Assembly: GCA_029935695.1 (NCBI GenBank)
Contig: JAOZJV010000145.1
Location: 1 to 8,140 of the forward strand
Length of the DNA: 8,140 nt
Direction: 5' to 3'
Origin: Candidatus Krumholzibacteriia bacterium
GTDB taxonomy: Bacteria > Krumholzibacteriota > Krumholzibacteriia > LZORAL124-64-63
The notes under the pieces are model-generated. The model made no database searches and had not been told where the DNA came from. It worked only from the letters and a program-made list of their open reading frames with translations. A program made the position numbers and the translations under genes. Shown piece after piece: positions 1 to 5,938 of this stretch (its first letter is position 1; each line of letters opens with the position of its first letter).

Positions 1-132
1 GCAAGCCTTTCAATGGAAGACCGAAATTCTCATCCGGATCATGAAAACAGGTGAATCAATTGACCCTAATTTATACCTGCAAAGGGGCGATGTAAACGGC
101 AGAAGCATCCCCCAAAACACACTTTTAGTACT
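1..132. other. Upstream flank, no clear gene
   Basis: Nothing here can be called with confidence. Plus frame 1 is open from the window edge to a TGA at 52-54 and would give a hydrophilic 17-residue tail, which could be the end of an upstream gene. Plus frame 2 is open to about position 200, but its AT-rich codons do not resemble the genes nearby. An imperfect inverted repeat (GGGG-c-GATG at 84-92 against CATCCCCC at 106-113) lacks a T-run, so I do not call it a terminator. Sequence before position 1 would settle whether a gene ends here. Confidence 0.25.
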
Positions 133-161
133 TTTTCACTTTAAATTTGGGAAAATATACT
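133..161 (+). promoter_or_regulatory. Candidate sigma70-type promoter of the small peptide gene
   Basis: TTTTCA (133-138) and TATACT (156-161) are 17 bp apart in an AT-rich stretch. The -10 box matches the consensus at 5 of 6 positions and the -35 at 4 of 6. Transcription would start near 168, giving a leader of about 90 nt before the ATG at 261. The string AAATATACT recurs at 2645-2653. This call rests on motif inspection only. Confidence 0.4.
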
Positions 162-247
162 GTAAGATCTCTCCATCAAGCCTCGCCCGCTTAAATTGTT
201 GAGTCTATTTCTCGTCTGGGGGACAGTTCCTGCCCAGGAATTGTTAT

Positions 248-254
248 GGGGGAG
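248..254 (+). promoter_or_regulatory. Ribosome binding site that sets the start at 261
   Basis: GGGGGAG is followed by a 6-nt spacer and ATG at 261. The in-frame ATG at 246 overlaps this site and has no Shine-Dalgarno of its own, so 261 is the better start. Confidence 0.7.
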
Positions 255-260
255 TCTTTG

Positions 261-434
261 ATGAACGCCAAGTGGGTTTTGTTCTTTTCTCTTTTGCTCA
301 TTGTTTTGGTTGATGTGGGAGAGGCGAACGATGTGGAACTTCTGTACGAAACGGATTCCAAAGTTGTAATTCTGAATGCCGCGTTGGAAACCGAAGATGT
401 TAAATTTAAGACGTTGAAGGCGATTTATCGCTGA
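261..434 (+). CDS. Small secreted peptide, unknown function
   Basis: This is a 57-residue product that I do not recognise. Residues 1-22 look like a Sec signal peptide: Lys4, a strongly hydrophobic stretch (residues 5-17), then Val-Gly-Glu-Ala with likely cleavage after Ala22. The mature part would be about 35 residues, without Cys, rich in Val, Leu, Glu, Asp and Lys, and ending in Tyr-Arg. The gene is probably real because it has a well-spaced GGGGGAG ribosome site, an upstream promoter-like sequence and its own terminator 23 nt after the stop, so it looks like a monocistronic unit. The start at 261 is preferred over the ATG at 246. It could be a periplasmic or secreted peptide, or, if the signal is not cleaved, a single-span membrane peptide. 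No function can be assigned from neighbours, since the next gene has its own promoter. Confidence 0.6.
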   Translation: MNAKWVLFFSLLLIVLVDVGEANDVELLYETDSKVVILNAALETEDVKFKTLKAIYR

Positions 435-456
435 TTCAGGCACGATGAATGCTAGT

Positions 457-482
457 GCGGGTCCCTGGGCCCGCTTTTTTTT
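457..482 (+). terminator. Rho-independent terminator of the small peptide gene
   Basis: GCGGGTCC (457-464) pairs with GGGCCCGC (467-474), including one G-U pair, giving about 7 bp around a 4-nt loop, followed by eight T (475-482). It lies 23 nt after the stop at 434 and separates this unit from the next promoter at 493. Confidence 0.85.
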
Positions 483-492
483 ACGATTTCCC

Positions 493-521
493 TTCACCCG
501 GCGGCCCCCATGATTTACAAT
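493..521 (+). promoter_or_regulatory. Promoter of the FadF/EMO gene
   Basis: TTCACC (493-498, 4 of 6) and TACAAT (516-521, 5 of 6) are separated by 17 bp. The pair lies directly after the terminator at 457-482 and directly before the FadR-like operator, whose first base is the last base of the -10 box. Confidence 0.5.
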
Positions 522-538
522 TAATGAATAGTCATTCA
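521..538 (+). promoter_or_regulatory. FadR(Bacillus)-like operator before fadF/EMO
   Basis: TTAATGAATAGTCATTCA contains the near-palindrome TGAATA-GT-CATTCA at 525-538 (arms agree at 5 of 6 positions) and extends outward to TTA at 521-523 and TAA at 540-542. Against the B. subtilis FadR consensus as I remember it (TGAATGAMTANTCATTCA) it differs only at position 2. It covers the expected transcription start, where a repressor would block RNA polymerase. A second copy lies at 7926-7943, before etfB. The repressor gene is not in the window. Confidence 0.7.
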
Positions 539-565
539 GTAAAGCTGACTGTGCGGTTACTTTCC

Positions 566-571
566 GGAAGG
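566..571 (+). promoter_or_regulatory. Ribosome binding site that sets the GTG start at 579
   Basis: GGAAGG with a 7-nt spacer supports GTG at 579. The in-frame ATG at 594 (residue 6) has no such site. Confidence 0.7.
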
Positions 572-578
572 TGTTGTC

Positions 579-2591
579 GTGAGCCCCCTTTTCATGTCCA
601 TCCTGCTGTTTTGCTCCATGTCGCTCTTTGTTGGCACCATGGCCGATCGTTACTGGCTGCTCCGGGCGGGCGAGCCTGATAACCGTCTGGACCGTCTGGG
701 AGACCGACTCAAAGCCCTGATGAACATCGGTTTTGGCCAAAAACGTCTGCTGTATGAAACCGGTCCCGGTTGGATGCATGTGGGAATTTTTGCCGGGTTT
801 CTGGTCGTTTCGTTGCGCACGGTCACTCTGATTGGGCGCGGATACGACCCGCACTTCAACTTGCCGCTTTTCGATGGCCCACTGGGTCTTTTTTATGCTG
901 TGGTCAAAGACGCCTTCGCTTTGATTCTTCTGGCCGCTTTGGTTTACGCTGCTTTCCGCCGGCTGGTGACCAGGCCCCAGCGTCTGCACCTGAGCGCCGA
1001 AGCCAACCTGATCCTGCTTTGGATTGGTTCTCTGATCGTCAGCGACCTGCTGGGGGATGCGGCCTTTATGCGTCTGCAGCCTGGCAGCCACGAACAGGGA
1101 TACGCCTGGCTCACCACGGCCCTTGTGGGAGTTTTTGCCGGTAGCGAAACAGCCACGGTGCAGACCTGGTTCAACGTGATGTTTTGGTATCACAACATCG
1201 CCGTGCTGGCCTTCCTTAATTTCCTTCCCTTCGGAAAACACTTCCATGTGCTGACCGCATTGCCTGCCGTTTTCCTGCGCCGTCTGACACCCAGTGCCGC
1301 TTTGGAAAAAATGGAATTCGAGGGCATGGAAACCTTCGGCGTGGGCAAGCTGGAAGATTTCAGCTGGCGACGCTTCCTCGACATGTACACCTGCACCGAA
1401 TGCGGTCGCTGCACCGACATGTGCCCGGCCGATTTGACAGGCAAACCTTTGAGTCCCCGCTCCATCATCGTCAATGAGCGGGACAGCGCATACGCCATGG
1501 CTGAACATCTGACAGCGGTGGGCAAACTTAAAGGCGCGGGTAAAACAGCCGCTGCCACGGCCATGATCGAGGCTTTCGATCGTCCCTCGCTCATCGGCGA
1601 TGTGAATGCTGAAGAGGCTATCTGGGCCTGCACCACTTGCGGTTATTGCCAAACTCACTGCCCGGTGATGATCGACCACATCCCCAACATCATCGACCAG
1701 CGCCGCTATTTGACCATGATGGAAGCCAAGGTGCCCTCGGTGTTGCAGGGTGCTTTGAAAGGCCTGGAGAACAACAGCAATCCCTGGAATGTGAGCGCTG
1801 CCGGTCGGGAAGACTGGATCGGTGAACTGGACGTGCCACGCATGCGGGATAAGGGCCAGGCCGACTATTTGCTCTTCGTGGGTTGCGCCGGCAGTTACGA
1901 CAGCCGCAACGTGGAAGTGATGCAAGCCCTGGTCAGCCTGCTCAATGAAGCAGGAGTGGATTACGCCGTCCTGGGCACGGAAGAGGGTTGCTGCGGCGAT
2001 CCCGCCCGCCGGGTGGGCCACGAGTATCTGTTCCAGATGCAAGCTCCCCAGAACATCGCCACCTTCCAGAAATACAAGGTGGGCAAGGTTGTGACGGCTT
2101 GTCCTCACTGCTTTAACATGATCGCAAATGAGTATCCGGACTTTGGTTTGGAGAATGTGGAAGTGATCCATCACAGCGAGCTGTTGAGTGAGCTGGTGGA
2201 TCAGGGCAAGCTGAAGATGAAAGGTGGCGAGAAAACAAAGGTCACCTTCCACGACTCCTGCTACCTCGGGCGTCACAATGATATTTATGAAGCGCCGCGC
2301 AAGGTTTTGAACGCTGTCGATGGCATTGAAATGGTGGAGATGGAGCGTCACGGCCGGGAAGGATTCTGTTGCGGAGCCGGTGGTGGCCGCATGTTCATGG
2401 AAGAGGACATCGGCACGCGCATCAATCACAATCGCATTGATGAGGCAGCTGAAACGGGGGCCGATGAAGTGTGCACCGCCTGTCCGTTCTGTCTGACGAT
2501 GCTGGGTGACGCCATCAAGGAAACCGAGCGGAGTGATTCGCTGAAAGCCCGGGATATTGCCGAAGTGATGCTGGAGAATCTGGACCGGTAG
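579..2591 (+). CDS. fadF: Membrane FeS oxidoreductase, ETF:(mena)quinone oxidoreductase type (FadF/EtfD/EMO)
   Basis: This 670-residue membrane protein is predicted to take electrons from reduced EtfAB and pass them to menaquinone, closing the electron path of acyl-CoA dehydrogenation. Residues 1-235 form a NarI-like membrane domain with hydrophobic segments near 2-20, 66-86, 102-126, 142-160, 176-190 and 198-217. Candidate haem b ligands are His67, His205, His221 and His223. A ferredoxin-like module follows with Cys272/275/278/282 and Cys351/354/357/361, both CxxCxxCxxxCP, for two [4Fe-4S] clusters. Two CCG (HdrD-type) domains come next: Cys436, Cys471-Cys472, Cys508 and Cys511, then Cys561, Cys597-Cys598 (in CCGAGGG), Cys632, Cys635 and Cys638. 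Domain order and length match B. subtilis FadF, mycobacterial EtfD and Geobacter EMO, and no expected cysteine looks lost. The gene has its own promoter, FadR-like operator and terminator. The ETF-linked role is inferred from family and operator; other HdrD-like proteins use other donors. Confidence 0.88.
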   Translation: MSPLFMSILLFCSMSLFVGTMADRYWLLRAGEPDNRLDRLGDRLKALMNIGFGQKRLLYETGPGWMHVGIFAGFLVVSLRTVTLIGRGYDPHFNLPLFDGPLGLFYAVVKDAFALILLAALVYAAFRRLVTRPQRLHLSAEANLILLWIGSLIVSDLLGDAAFMRLQPGSHEQGYAWLTTALVGVFAGSETATVQTWFNVMFWYHNIAVLAFLNFLPFGKHFHVLTALPAVFLRRLTPSAALEKMEFEGMETFGVGKLEDFSWRRFLDMYTCTECGRCTDMCPADLTGKPLSPRSIIVNERDSAYAMAEHLTAVGKLKGAGKTAAATAMIEAFDRPSLIGDVNAEEAIWACTTCGYCQTHCPVMIDHIPNIIDQRRYLTMMEAKVPSVLQGALKGLENNSNPWNVSAAGREDWIGELDVPRMRDKGQADYLLFVGCAGSYDSRNVEVMQALVSLLNEAGVDYAVLGTEEGCCGDPARRVGHEYLFQMQAPQNIATFQKYKVGKVVTACPHCFNMIANEYPDFGLENVEVIHHSELLSELVDQGKLKMKGGEKTKVTFHDSCYLGRHNDIYEAPRKVLNAVDGIEMVEMERHGREGFCCGAGGGRMFMEEDIGTRINHNRIDEAAETGADEVCTACPFCLTMLGDAIKETERSDSLKARDIAEVMLENLDR

Positions 2592-2610
2592 GAGGCTGGA
2601 GGCTCGCTGG

Positions 2611-2653
2611 TTGCCAAATTTGGAACCTTCTGTTATGAATAAGTAAATATACT
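2611..2653 (+). promoter_or_regulatory. Candidate promoter region before the FabK-like gene
   Basis: Two weak readings exist. One is TTGCCA (2611-2616), 17 bp, TATGAA (2634-2639). The other is a good -10, TATACT (2648-2653), without a matching -35. The stretch also holds the perfect palindrome CCAAATTTGG (2614-2623) and ATGAATA (2635-2641), which equals one half of the FadR-like operator. Either promoter would lie before the terminator at 2658-2684, which is odd. No better promoter is visible closer to the gene. Confidence 0.25.
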
Positions 2654-2657
2654 CTTT

Positions 2658-2684
2658 ACGGCCCGTCTCAGACGGGCCGTTTTT
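2658..2684 (+). terminator. Rho-independent terminator after fadF/EMO
   Basis: The arms ACGGCCCGTCT (2658-2668) and AGACGGGCCGT (2670-2680) are perfect reverse complements around one base, so about 9-10 bp can pair with a small loop. Five T follow (2680-2684). It lies 67 nt after the stop at 2591 and ends only 11 nt before the next gene's ribosome site. Confidence 0.85.
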
Positions 2685-2707
2685 CAGCCACTTTCAGGAG
2701 GAACCTC

Positions 2708-3754
2708 ATGACCGCCCAAACCCCAGTCAAATCCACCGAACGCCTCAACAGGATCTGGTCCCGGGGCAAGGACTTTCTGGGTTCCGAACTGCCTGTAATG
2801 TGCGGTGCCATGACCTGGATCAGCGATCCGCCCCTGGTGTCGCTTATGAGCAATCTGGGTGCTTTCGGTGTTCTGGCTGCTGGCAACATGCCTCCGGAAA
2901 TGTTTGCCGAACAAGTGGATAAAACCTTCGAACTGACGGACAAACCTTTTGCCGGCAATGTCATCACCATTGCGCCGAACTATCTGGATCATCTGGATAT
3001 TCTGTGCGAGAAGAAGGTCAGCCACATTGTTTTTGCGGGTTCCCTGCCCCGGGGCGCTGAAATCAAAAAGGCCAAAGAGAGTGGGGCCAAAGTGCTGGCT
3101 TTTGCTTCCACCGCCAGCATCGCCAAGCGCATGATCAGCAATGGAGCCGACGCCCTCATTCTCGAAGGCAGTGAAGCGGGTGGCCACATCGGTCACATTT
3201 CCACCATTGTGCTGCTTCAGGAAATCCTTTTCGAATTTCCCGACGTTCCCATTTTCGTGGCCGGGGGCATTGCCACCGGGCGCATGATCACTCACCTGGG
3301 TTTGATGGGCGCAGCGGGGGCTCAGATGGGCACACGTTTTGTTCTGGCTGAAGAGTGCGGAGCCCATGAAAACTTCAAGAACATCTTTATCAGATCCCGG
3401 GCCAGGGAGGCTGTTTCCACACCCCAGTACAGCGCCAAGCTGCCTGTGGTTTCGGTGCGCGCTCTGAACAATCACGCCATGAGCCACTTTGGCGAACTGC
3501 AGATGGACCTGCTGGAACAGCTCCGTGAGGGCAGTATTACTCGTGCCGATGCCCAGTTCAAGGTGGAGGAATACTGGATCGGTTCCCTGCGCAGCGCCGC
3601 AGTGGAAGGCGATGTGGAGCACGGCAGTCTCATGGCCGGCCAGTCGGTGGGATTGCTCGACAAAGTGCAACCCCTGCGTGACATTTTGCAGGATTTGGTA
3701 GACGAAGCGGATCAGAGTCTGGCCCAGGCTGCTGATCTTTTGAAGGGTCTTTGA
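2708..3754 (+). CDS. FMN-dependent NAD(P)H oxidoreductase, FabK / nitronate monooxygenase family
   Basis: This 348-residue TIM-barrel flavoprotein belongs to the family that includes enoyl-ACP reductase II (FabK), which reduces enoyl-ACP in fatty acid synthesis, and nitronate monooxygenases. Visible marks are the N-terminal strand and turn PVMCGAM (29-35), EGSEAGGHIG (153-162) with His160 at the FabK catalytic histidine position, the FMN-phosphate motif VAGGIATG (184-191) and QMGTRF (206-211). The C-terminal part (GDVEHGSLMAGQ, then GL) resembles FabK more than classical nitronate monooxygenase. Two things differ from FabK: CGAM replaces the usual QGGM, and the protein is about 25-30 residues longer. 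AGGAGG at 2696-2701 with a 6-nt spacer fixes the ATG. It lies between two terminators and may be transcribed by read-through from fadF. The fold and cofactor are secure; the substrate is not. Confidence 0.82.
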   Translation: MTAQTPVKSTERLNRIWSRGKDFLGSELPVMCGAMTWISDPPLVSLMSNLGAFGVLAAGNMPPEMFAEQVDKTFELTDKPFAGNVITIAPNYLDHLDILCEKKVSHIVFAGSLPRGAEIKKAKESGAKVLAFASTASIAKRMISNGADALILEGSEAGGHIGHISTIVLLQEILFEFPDVPIFVAGGIATGRMITHLGLMGAAGAQMGTRFVLAEECGAHENFKNIFIRSRAREAVSTPQYSAKLPVVSVRALNNHAMSHFGELQMDLLEQLREGSITRADAQFKVEEYWIGSLRSAAVEGDVEHGSLMAGQSVGLLDKVQPLRDILQDLVDEADQSLAQAADLLKGL

Positions 3755-3784
3755 TCCCTGCTGTTTCTTATTGTGACTCCTGAT

Positions 3785-3834
3785 TGCCAGCGAGGGCATC
3801 TTGTGTAAAGATGTTCTCGACTGGCATTATTTTT
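3785..3834 (+). terminator. Long-stem terminator after the FabK-like gene
   Basis: Nested arms pair in order: TGCCAG (3785-3790) with CTGGCA (3821-3826), CGAG with CTCG, GG with TT as G-U pairs, and CATCTT with AAGATG, around the 5-nt loop GTGTA. One unpaired A breaks the stem on the 3' side. TTATTTTT follows (3827-3834). It starts 31 nt after the stop at 3754. The stem is about 18 pairs, much longer than the other terminators here. Confidence 0.8.
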
Positions 3835-3885
3835 GATACATCCACGGTGAGAAACCAGTTCTTTCCGTGCCCTCTGAAAAGCTTT

Positions 3886-3891
3886 GGGGAG
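3886..3891 (+). promoter_or_regulatory. Ribosome binding site that sets the start at 3898
   Basis: GGGGAG with a 6-nt spacer precedes ATG 3898. The longer in-frame start at 3784 lies at the foot of the terminator hairpin and would place 38 residues before the signal peptide, so it is rejected. The ten bases GGGGAGTCTT also precede the other exported gene (249-258). Confidence 0.75.
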
Positions 3892-3897
3892 TCTTCA

Positions 3898-4788
3898 ATG
3901 TATCGATCCATATTCGCGCCTTCCATCCGTTTCCGTTGCCTCATTCTGGTTCCCATTCTTCTGCTGATGGCATCTGCAGTCCAGGCCGCCCCGGTGTATT
4001 CCCGGGTGGAGGGAGAAGCGCGCATTGGCGAGTTTCCCCAGGAGGCTCTGTATTACATCCAGTATGCCGACTACCTGATGGGTGTTGGAGATTACAAGAA
4101 CGCCACCCGCATCCTGCAGAAAGGGAAAGCCCGGGTCACGCCTTCGGCCGATCTGCTGGTGAAACTGGGAGAGGCCTACGAAGGGCAGGAGCTCATGGCG
4201 CGCGCCCAGTCGGTGACACGAGAAGCCTTGCGTGTGAACCCTGATCATATGCGGGCTCATGTGCGCATGGGAGAAATTTATTTCCGCATGGGTTGGAACG
4301 AGTCTGGTTTGGAAAGTTACCGGCAAGCTGTTGATCTGGCCCCTGAAGAAGATTTGCCCAAAGTGCGTCTGGTGGGCGGACTGTGTGAAGACGAACAACT
4401 GGTTGCCGCTGAAGACCAGTGCCTGGAGTTCATTTCCACCAACGCCCAAAGCCCTGATTTGTGGCTTTCCCTGGGTAATGTTTTTGAGAAGCAGGAGAAA
4501 CGGCGTCAGGCATTCACCACCTACGGCCAGGTGCTGACCATTGACCCGGAAAACAGCCAGGCCTACGCCCGGCAGGGACGTCTTTTCTGCGAATTTGGTC
4601 AGTTCCAGGCGGCCGAGTCGGCTTGTCGTCGGGCCGTGGAGTTGGAACCCGGCAACGCTTTGGGGCACGCCTATCTGGGCATTGCCTGTGCTAAATTGGG
4701 CAATAATGACCAAGCCCGGATCCATGCGGAGCTGGCTGAAAATGGCGGGATGAACATGGTCGCGGTGTGGAAGATCATCGGGAACTGA
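3898..4788 (+). CDS. Exported TPR-repeat protein
   Basis: This 296-residue product has a Sec signal peptide: basic residues at 3, 11 and 13, a hydrophobic core at 15-26 and AVQA at 27-30 with cleavage after Ala30. There is no lipobox cysteine at the cleavage site. The mature part is almost entirely helical tetratricopeptide repeats: about 51-82, 84-116, 117-150, a degenerate one near 152-184, then 186-219, 220-253 and 254-286. The typical endings NPDH, APEE, DPEN and EPGN are visible. Such proteins are scaffolds, often for outer-membrane, cell-envelope or secretion assemblies, and no enzymatic motif is seen. Its location should be periplasmic or outside. It runs towards the glycosyltransferase gene, overlapping it by 14 bp, and its terminator lies inside that gene. 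The partner is unknown. No convincing promoter was seen in the 63 nt between the preceding terminator and the ATG. Confidence 0.8.
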   Translation: MYRSIFAPSIRFRCLILVPILLLMASAVQAAPVYSRVEGEARIGEFPQEALYYIQYADYLMGVGDYKNATRILQKGKARVTPSADLLVKLGEAYEGQELMARAQSVTREALRVNPDHMRAHVRMGEIYFRMGWNESGLESYRQAVDLAPEEDLPKVRLVGGLCEDEQLVAAEDQCLEFISTNAQSPDLWLSLGNVFEKQEKRRQAFTTYGQVLTIDPENSQAYARQGRLFCEFGQFQAAESACRRAVELEPGNALGHAYLGIACAKLGNNDQARIHAELAENGGMNMVAVWKIIGN

Positions 4789-5938
4789 GAACCGGCTGAA
4801 CAGAAATATCCTTTTCACCCAACAAGGATGCCGCTTTAACCAGGGCCGACCGTTCAGCGTCGGCCCTTTTTTCTTTCTGGTGCCACAAAGCCAGGGTTTT
4901 GTACAGATGGCCGTTGCCCGGTTGCAGCCTGATGGCCACCCCAAGCAGATGCGATACCCGGTCGGAATGACCCAGGGAAAGGGCCACTTCGGCCCGCAGA
5001 TGGCAAGCCCTGGCCAGTTGATCGTCGCTGATGCCGGCTGATCCCGCCACGGCATTGAGTTGCAGATTGGCCTGCTGCAGAAATCCGGATTCCTTCAATA
5101 AAAAACCTGCCAGAAGCCGCCGGTTGATATTACCCGGTTCCAGGACCAGGGCACGATCCAACGCGGCCAGGGCGTCCGGGTACAGTCCGCAGGTGGTGGC
5201 GCAATCTGCCAGGTCAGACCAGGCTGTGGGGCTGTGAGGGTGCCTGCTGGCTCGGATGCGGGCCAGTTTCAGATGCTGTTTGTCCCGCAAGGGGTTGTTC
5301 TGCATTTTCCCAAAATGATGGACCGTCAGGGGTAAATTAACCACTGCCAGGCCGGAACTGAAAACCGAAGCATCCACCTTTTCATGAATGCAGTCACTGA
5401 AGTGAATGCCCTTTCCGTTGGGAAAGAGCCTGATTTTTCTTCGGGGAATAAAACCAGCAGCCGGGGCACCGCCGGGCAGGTTGTGGGTATCCTGCTTAGA
5501 CACGGGGCGCCAGCCTGGTTGAGTGTAATGGCCAGGCAGGTATTTTCGGCACTCCAAACGCGCAGCCGGTGGGGCTTGCTGGCTGGATTGTCCCTCGGTC
5601 CAGGCGCGCAGCTGTTTCCAGTCGGTGAGGGAAATTTTCTCGTCGGCACCCAGAGTGAGGATCCAGCGGGCGGTGCATTGCTCTAAAACGGTGTTGCGGG
5701 CCAGACTGAAATCGTCTTCCCAAACGACGGGAATGACCCGGGCCCCACCGGAAATGGCGGCCTGGAGGCTGCCCTCCTGGCTGCCACAATCACCGATGAT
5801 GATTTGATCAACCCAGGGCCGGGCTTCTTCCAGCAATTCGGTTAATAATTTGCCACCATTTTCAACAATCATGGCCAGACAGAGCAGGGGCGGCTCTTCC
5901 GGAGGTGCGTTGTGTGTTGCTGTGGTGTGGTTGAGCAC
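4775..5938 (-). CDS. Family 2-type glycosyltransferase fused to TPR repeats
   Basis: This 387-residue protein begins with a GT-A/GT2-like domain, as in the common group with LxLCMIVKNE near the N terminus. Corresponding parts are LCLAMIVEN (19-27), the nucleotide-binding region IIIGDCGSQEGS (46-57), WEDDFSLARN (73-82), WILTLGADE (92-100), IHEKV (184-188) and VHHFGK (206-211). Residues from about 238 on are TPR-like (239-270, 310-341, 342-371). It probably transfers a sugar to a protein or cell-surface glycan in the cytoplasm. Two positions differ from what I recall of relatives: the usual D-A-D-E is G-A-D-E (Gly97), and the second Asp of the DxGSxD motif is Glu55. Activity may therefore be altered. 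GTG at 5938 is supported by AAGGA 6 nt upstream. The acceptor is unknown, and a link to the convergent exported TPR gene is only a guess from position. Confidence 0.75.
   Translation of the reverse strand: MLNHTTATHNAPPEEPPLLCLAMIVENGGKLLTELLEEARPWVDQIIIGDCGSQEGSLQAAISGGARVIPVVWEDDFSLARNTVLEQCTARWILTLGADEKISLTDWKQLRAWTEGQSSQQAPPAARLECRKYLPGHYTQPGWRPVSKQDTHNLPGGAPAAGFIPRRKIRLFPNGKGIHFSDCIHEKVDASVFSSGLAVVNLPLTVHHFGKMQNNPLRDKQHLKLARIRASRHPHSPTAWSDLADCATTCGLYPDALAALDRALVLEPGNINRRLLAGFLLKESGFLQQANLQLNAVAGSAGISDDQLARACHLRAEVALSLGHSDRVSHLLGVAIRLQPGNGHLYKTLALWHQKEKRADAERSALVKAASLLGEKDISVQPVLSSR
4843..4876 (+). terminator. Terminator of the TPR gene, inside the opposing gene
   Basis: GGGCCGAC (4843-4850) and GTCGGCCC (4859-4866) form a perfect 8-bp stem with an 8-nt loop, followed by TTTTTTCTTT. 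Orientation is plus only, since the minus strand has no T-run after the stem. It lies 55 nt beyond the TPR stop and antisense to codons around 355-365 of the glycosyltransferase. Confidence 0.8.

Noticed and set aside
84..113. Imperfect hairpin GGGG-c-GATG / CATCCCCC as terminator of an upstream gene
   Set aside because: It has no T-run after the stem and a 13-nt loop.
141..2429. 762-codon open frame on the minus strand opposite the FadF/EMO gene
   Set aside because: It lies antisense to a protein with intact cysteine motifs, its translation is His- and Gln-rich with no recognisable domain, and it crosses the small peptide gene, terminator and operator. It is a by-product of codon bias.
2591..2604. 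Tandem GGAGGCT GGAGGCT after the fadF/EMO stop
   Set aside because: It is only two short copies with no array or gene nearby that would give it a role.
2684..3799. 371-codon minus-strand frame opposite the FabK-like gene
   Set aside because: Same reason: it is antisense to a conserved flavoprotein, has no family features and reads through two terminators.
3784..3897. N-terminal extension of the TPR protein to ATG 3784
   Set aside because: It would begin at the foot of a terminator hairpin and bury the signal peptide; the GGGGAG site fixes the start at 3898.
3895..5055. 386-codon minus-strand frame opposite the TPR gene
   Set aside because: It conflicts with the TPR gene's signal peptide and repeats and with the C-terminal TPRs of the real minus-strand glycosyltransferase.
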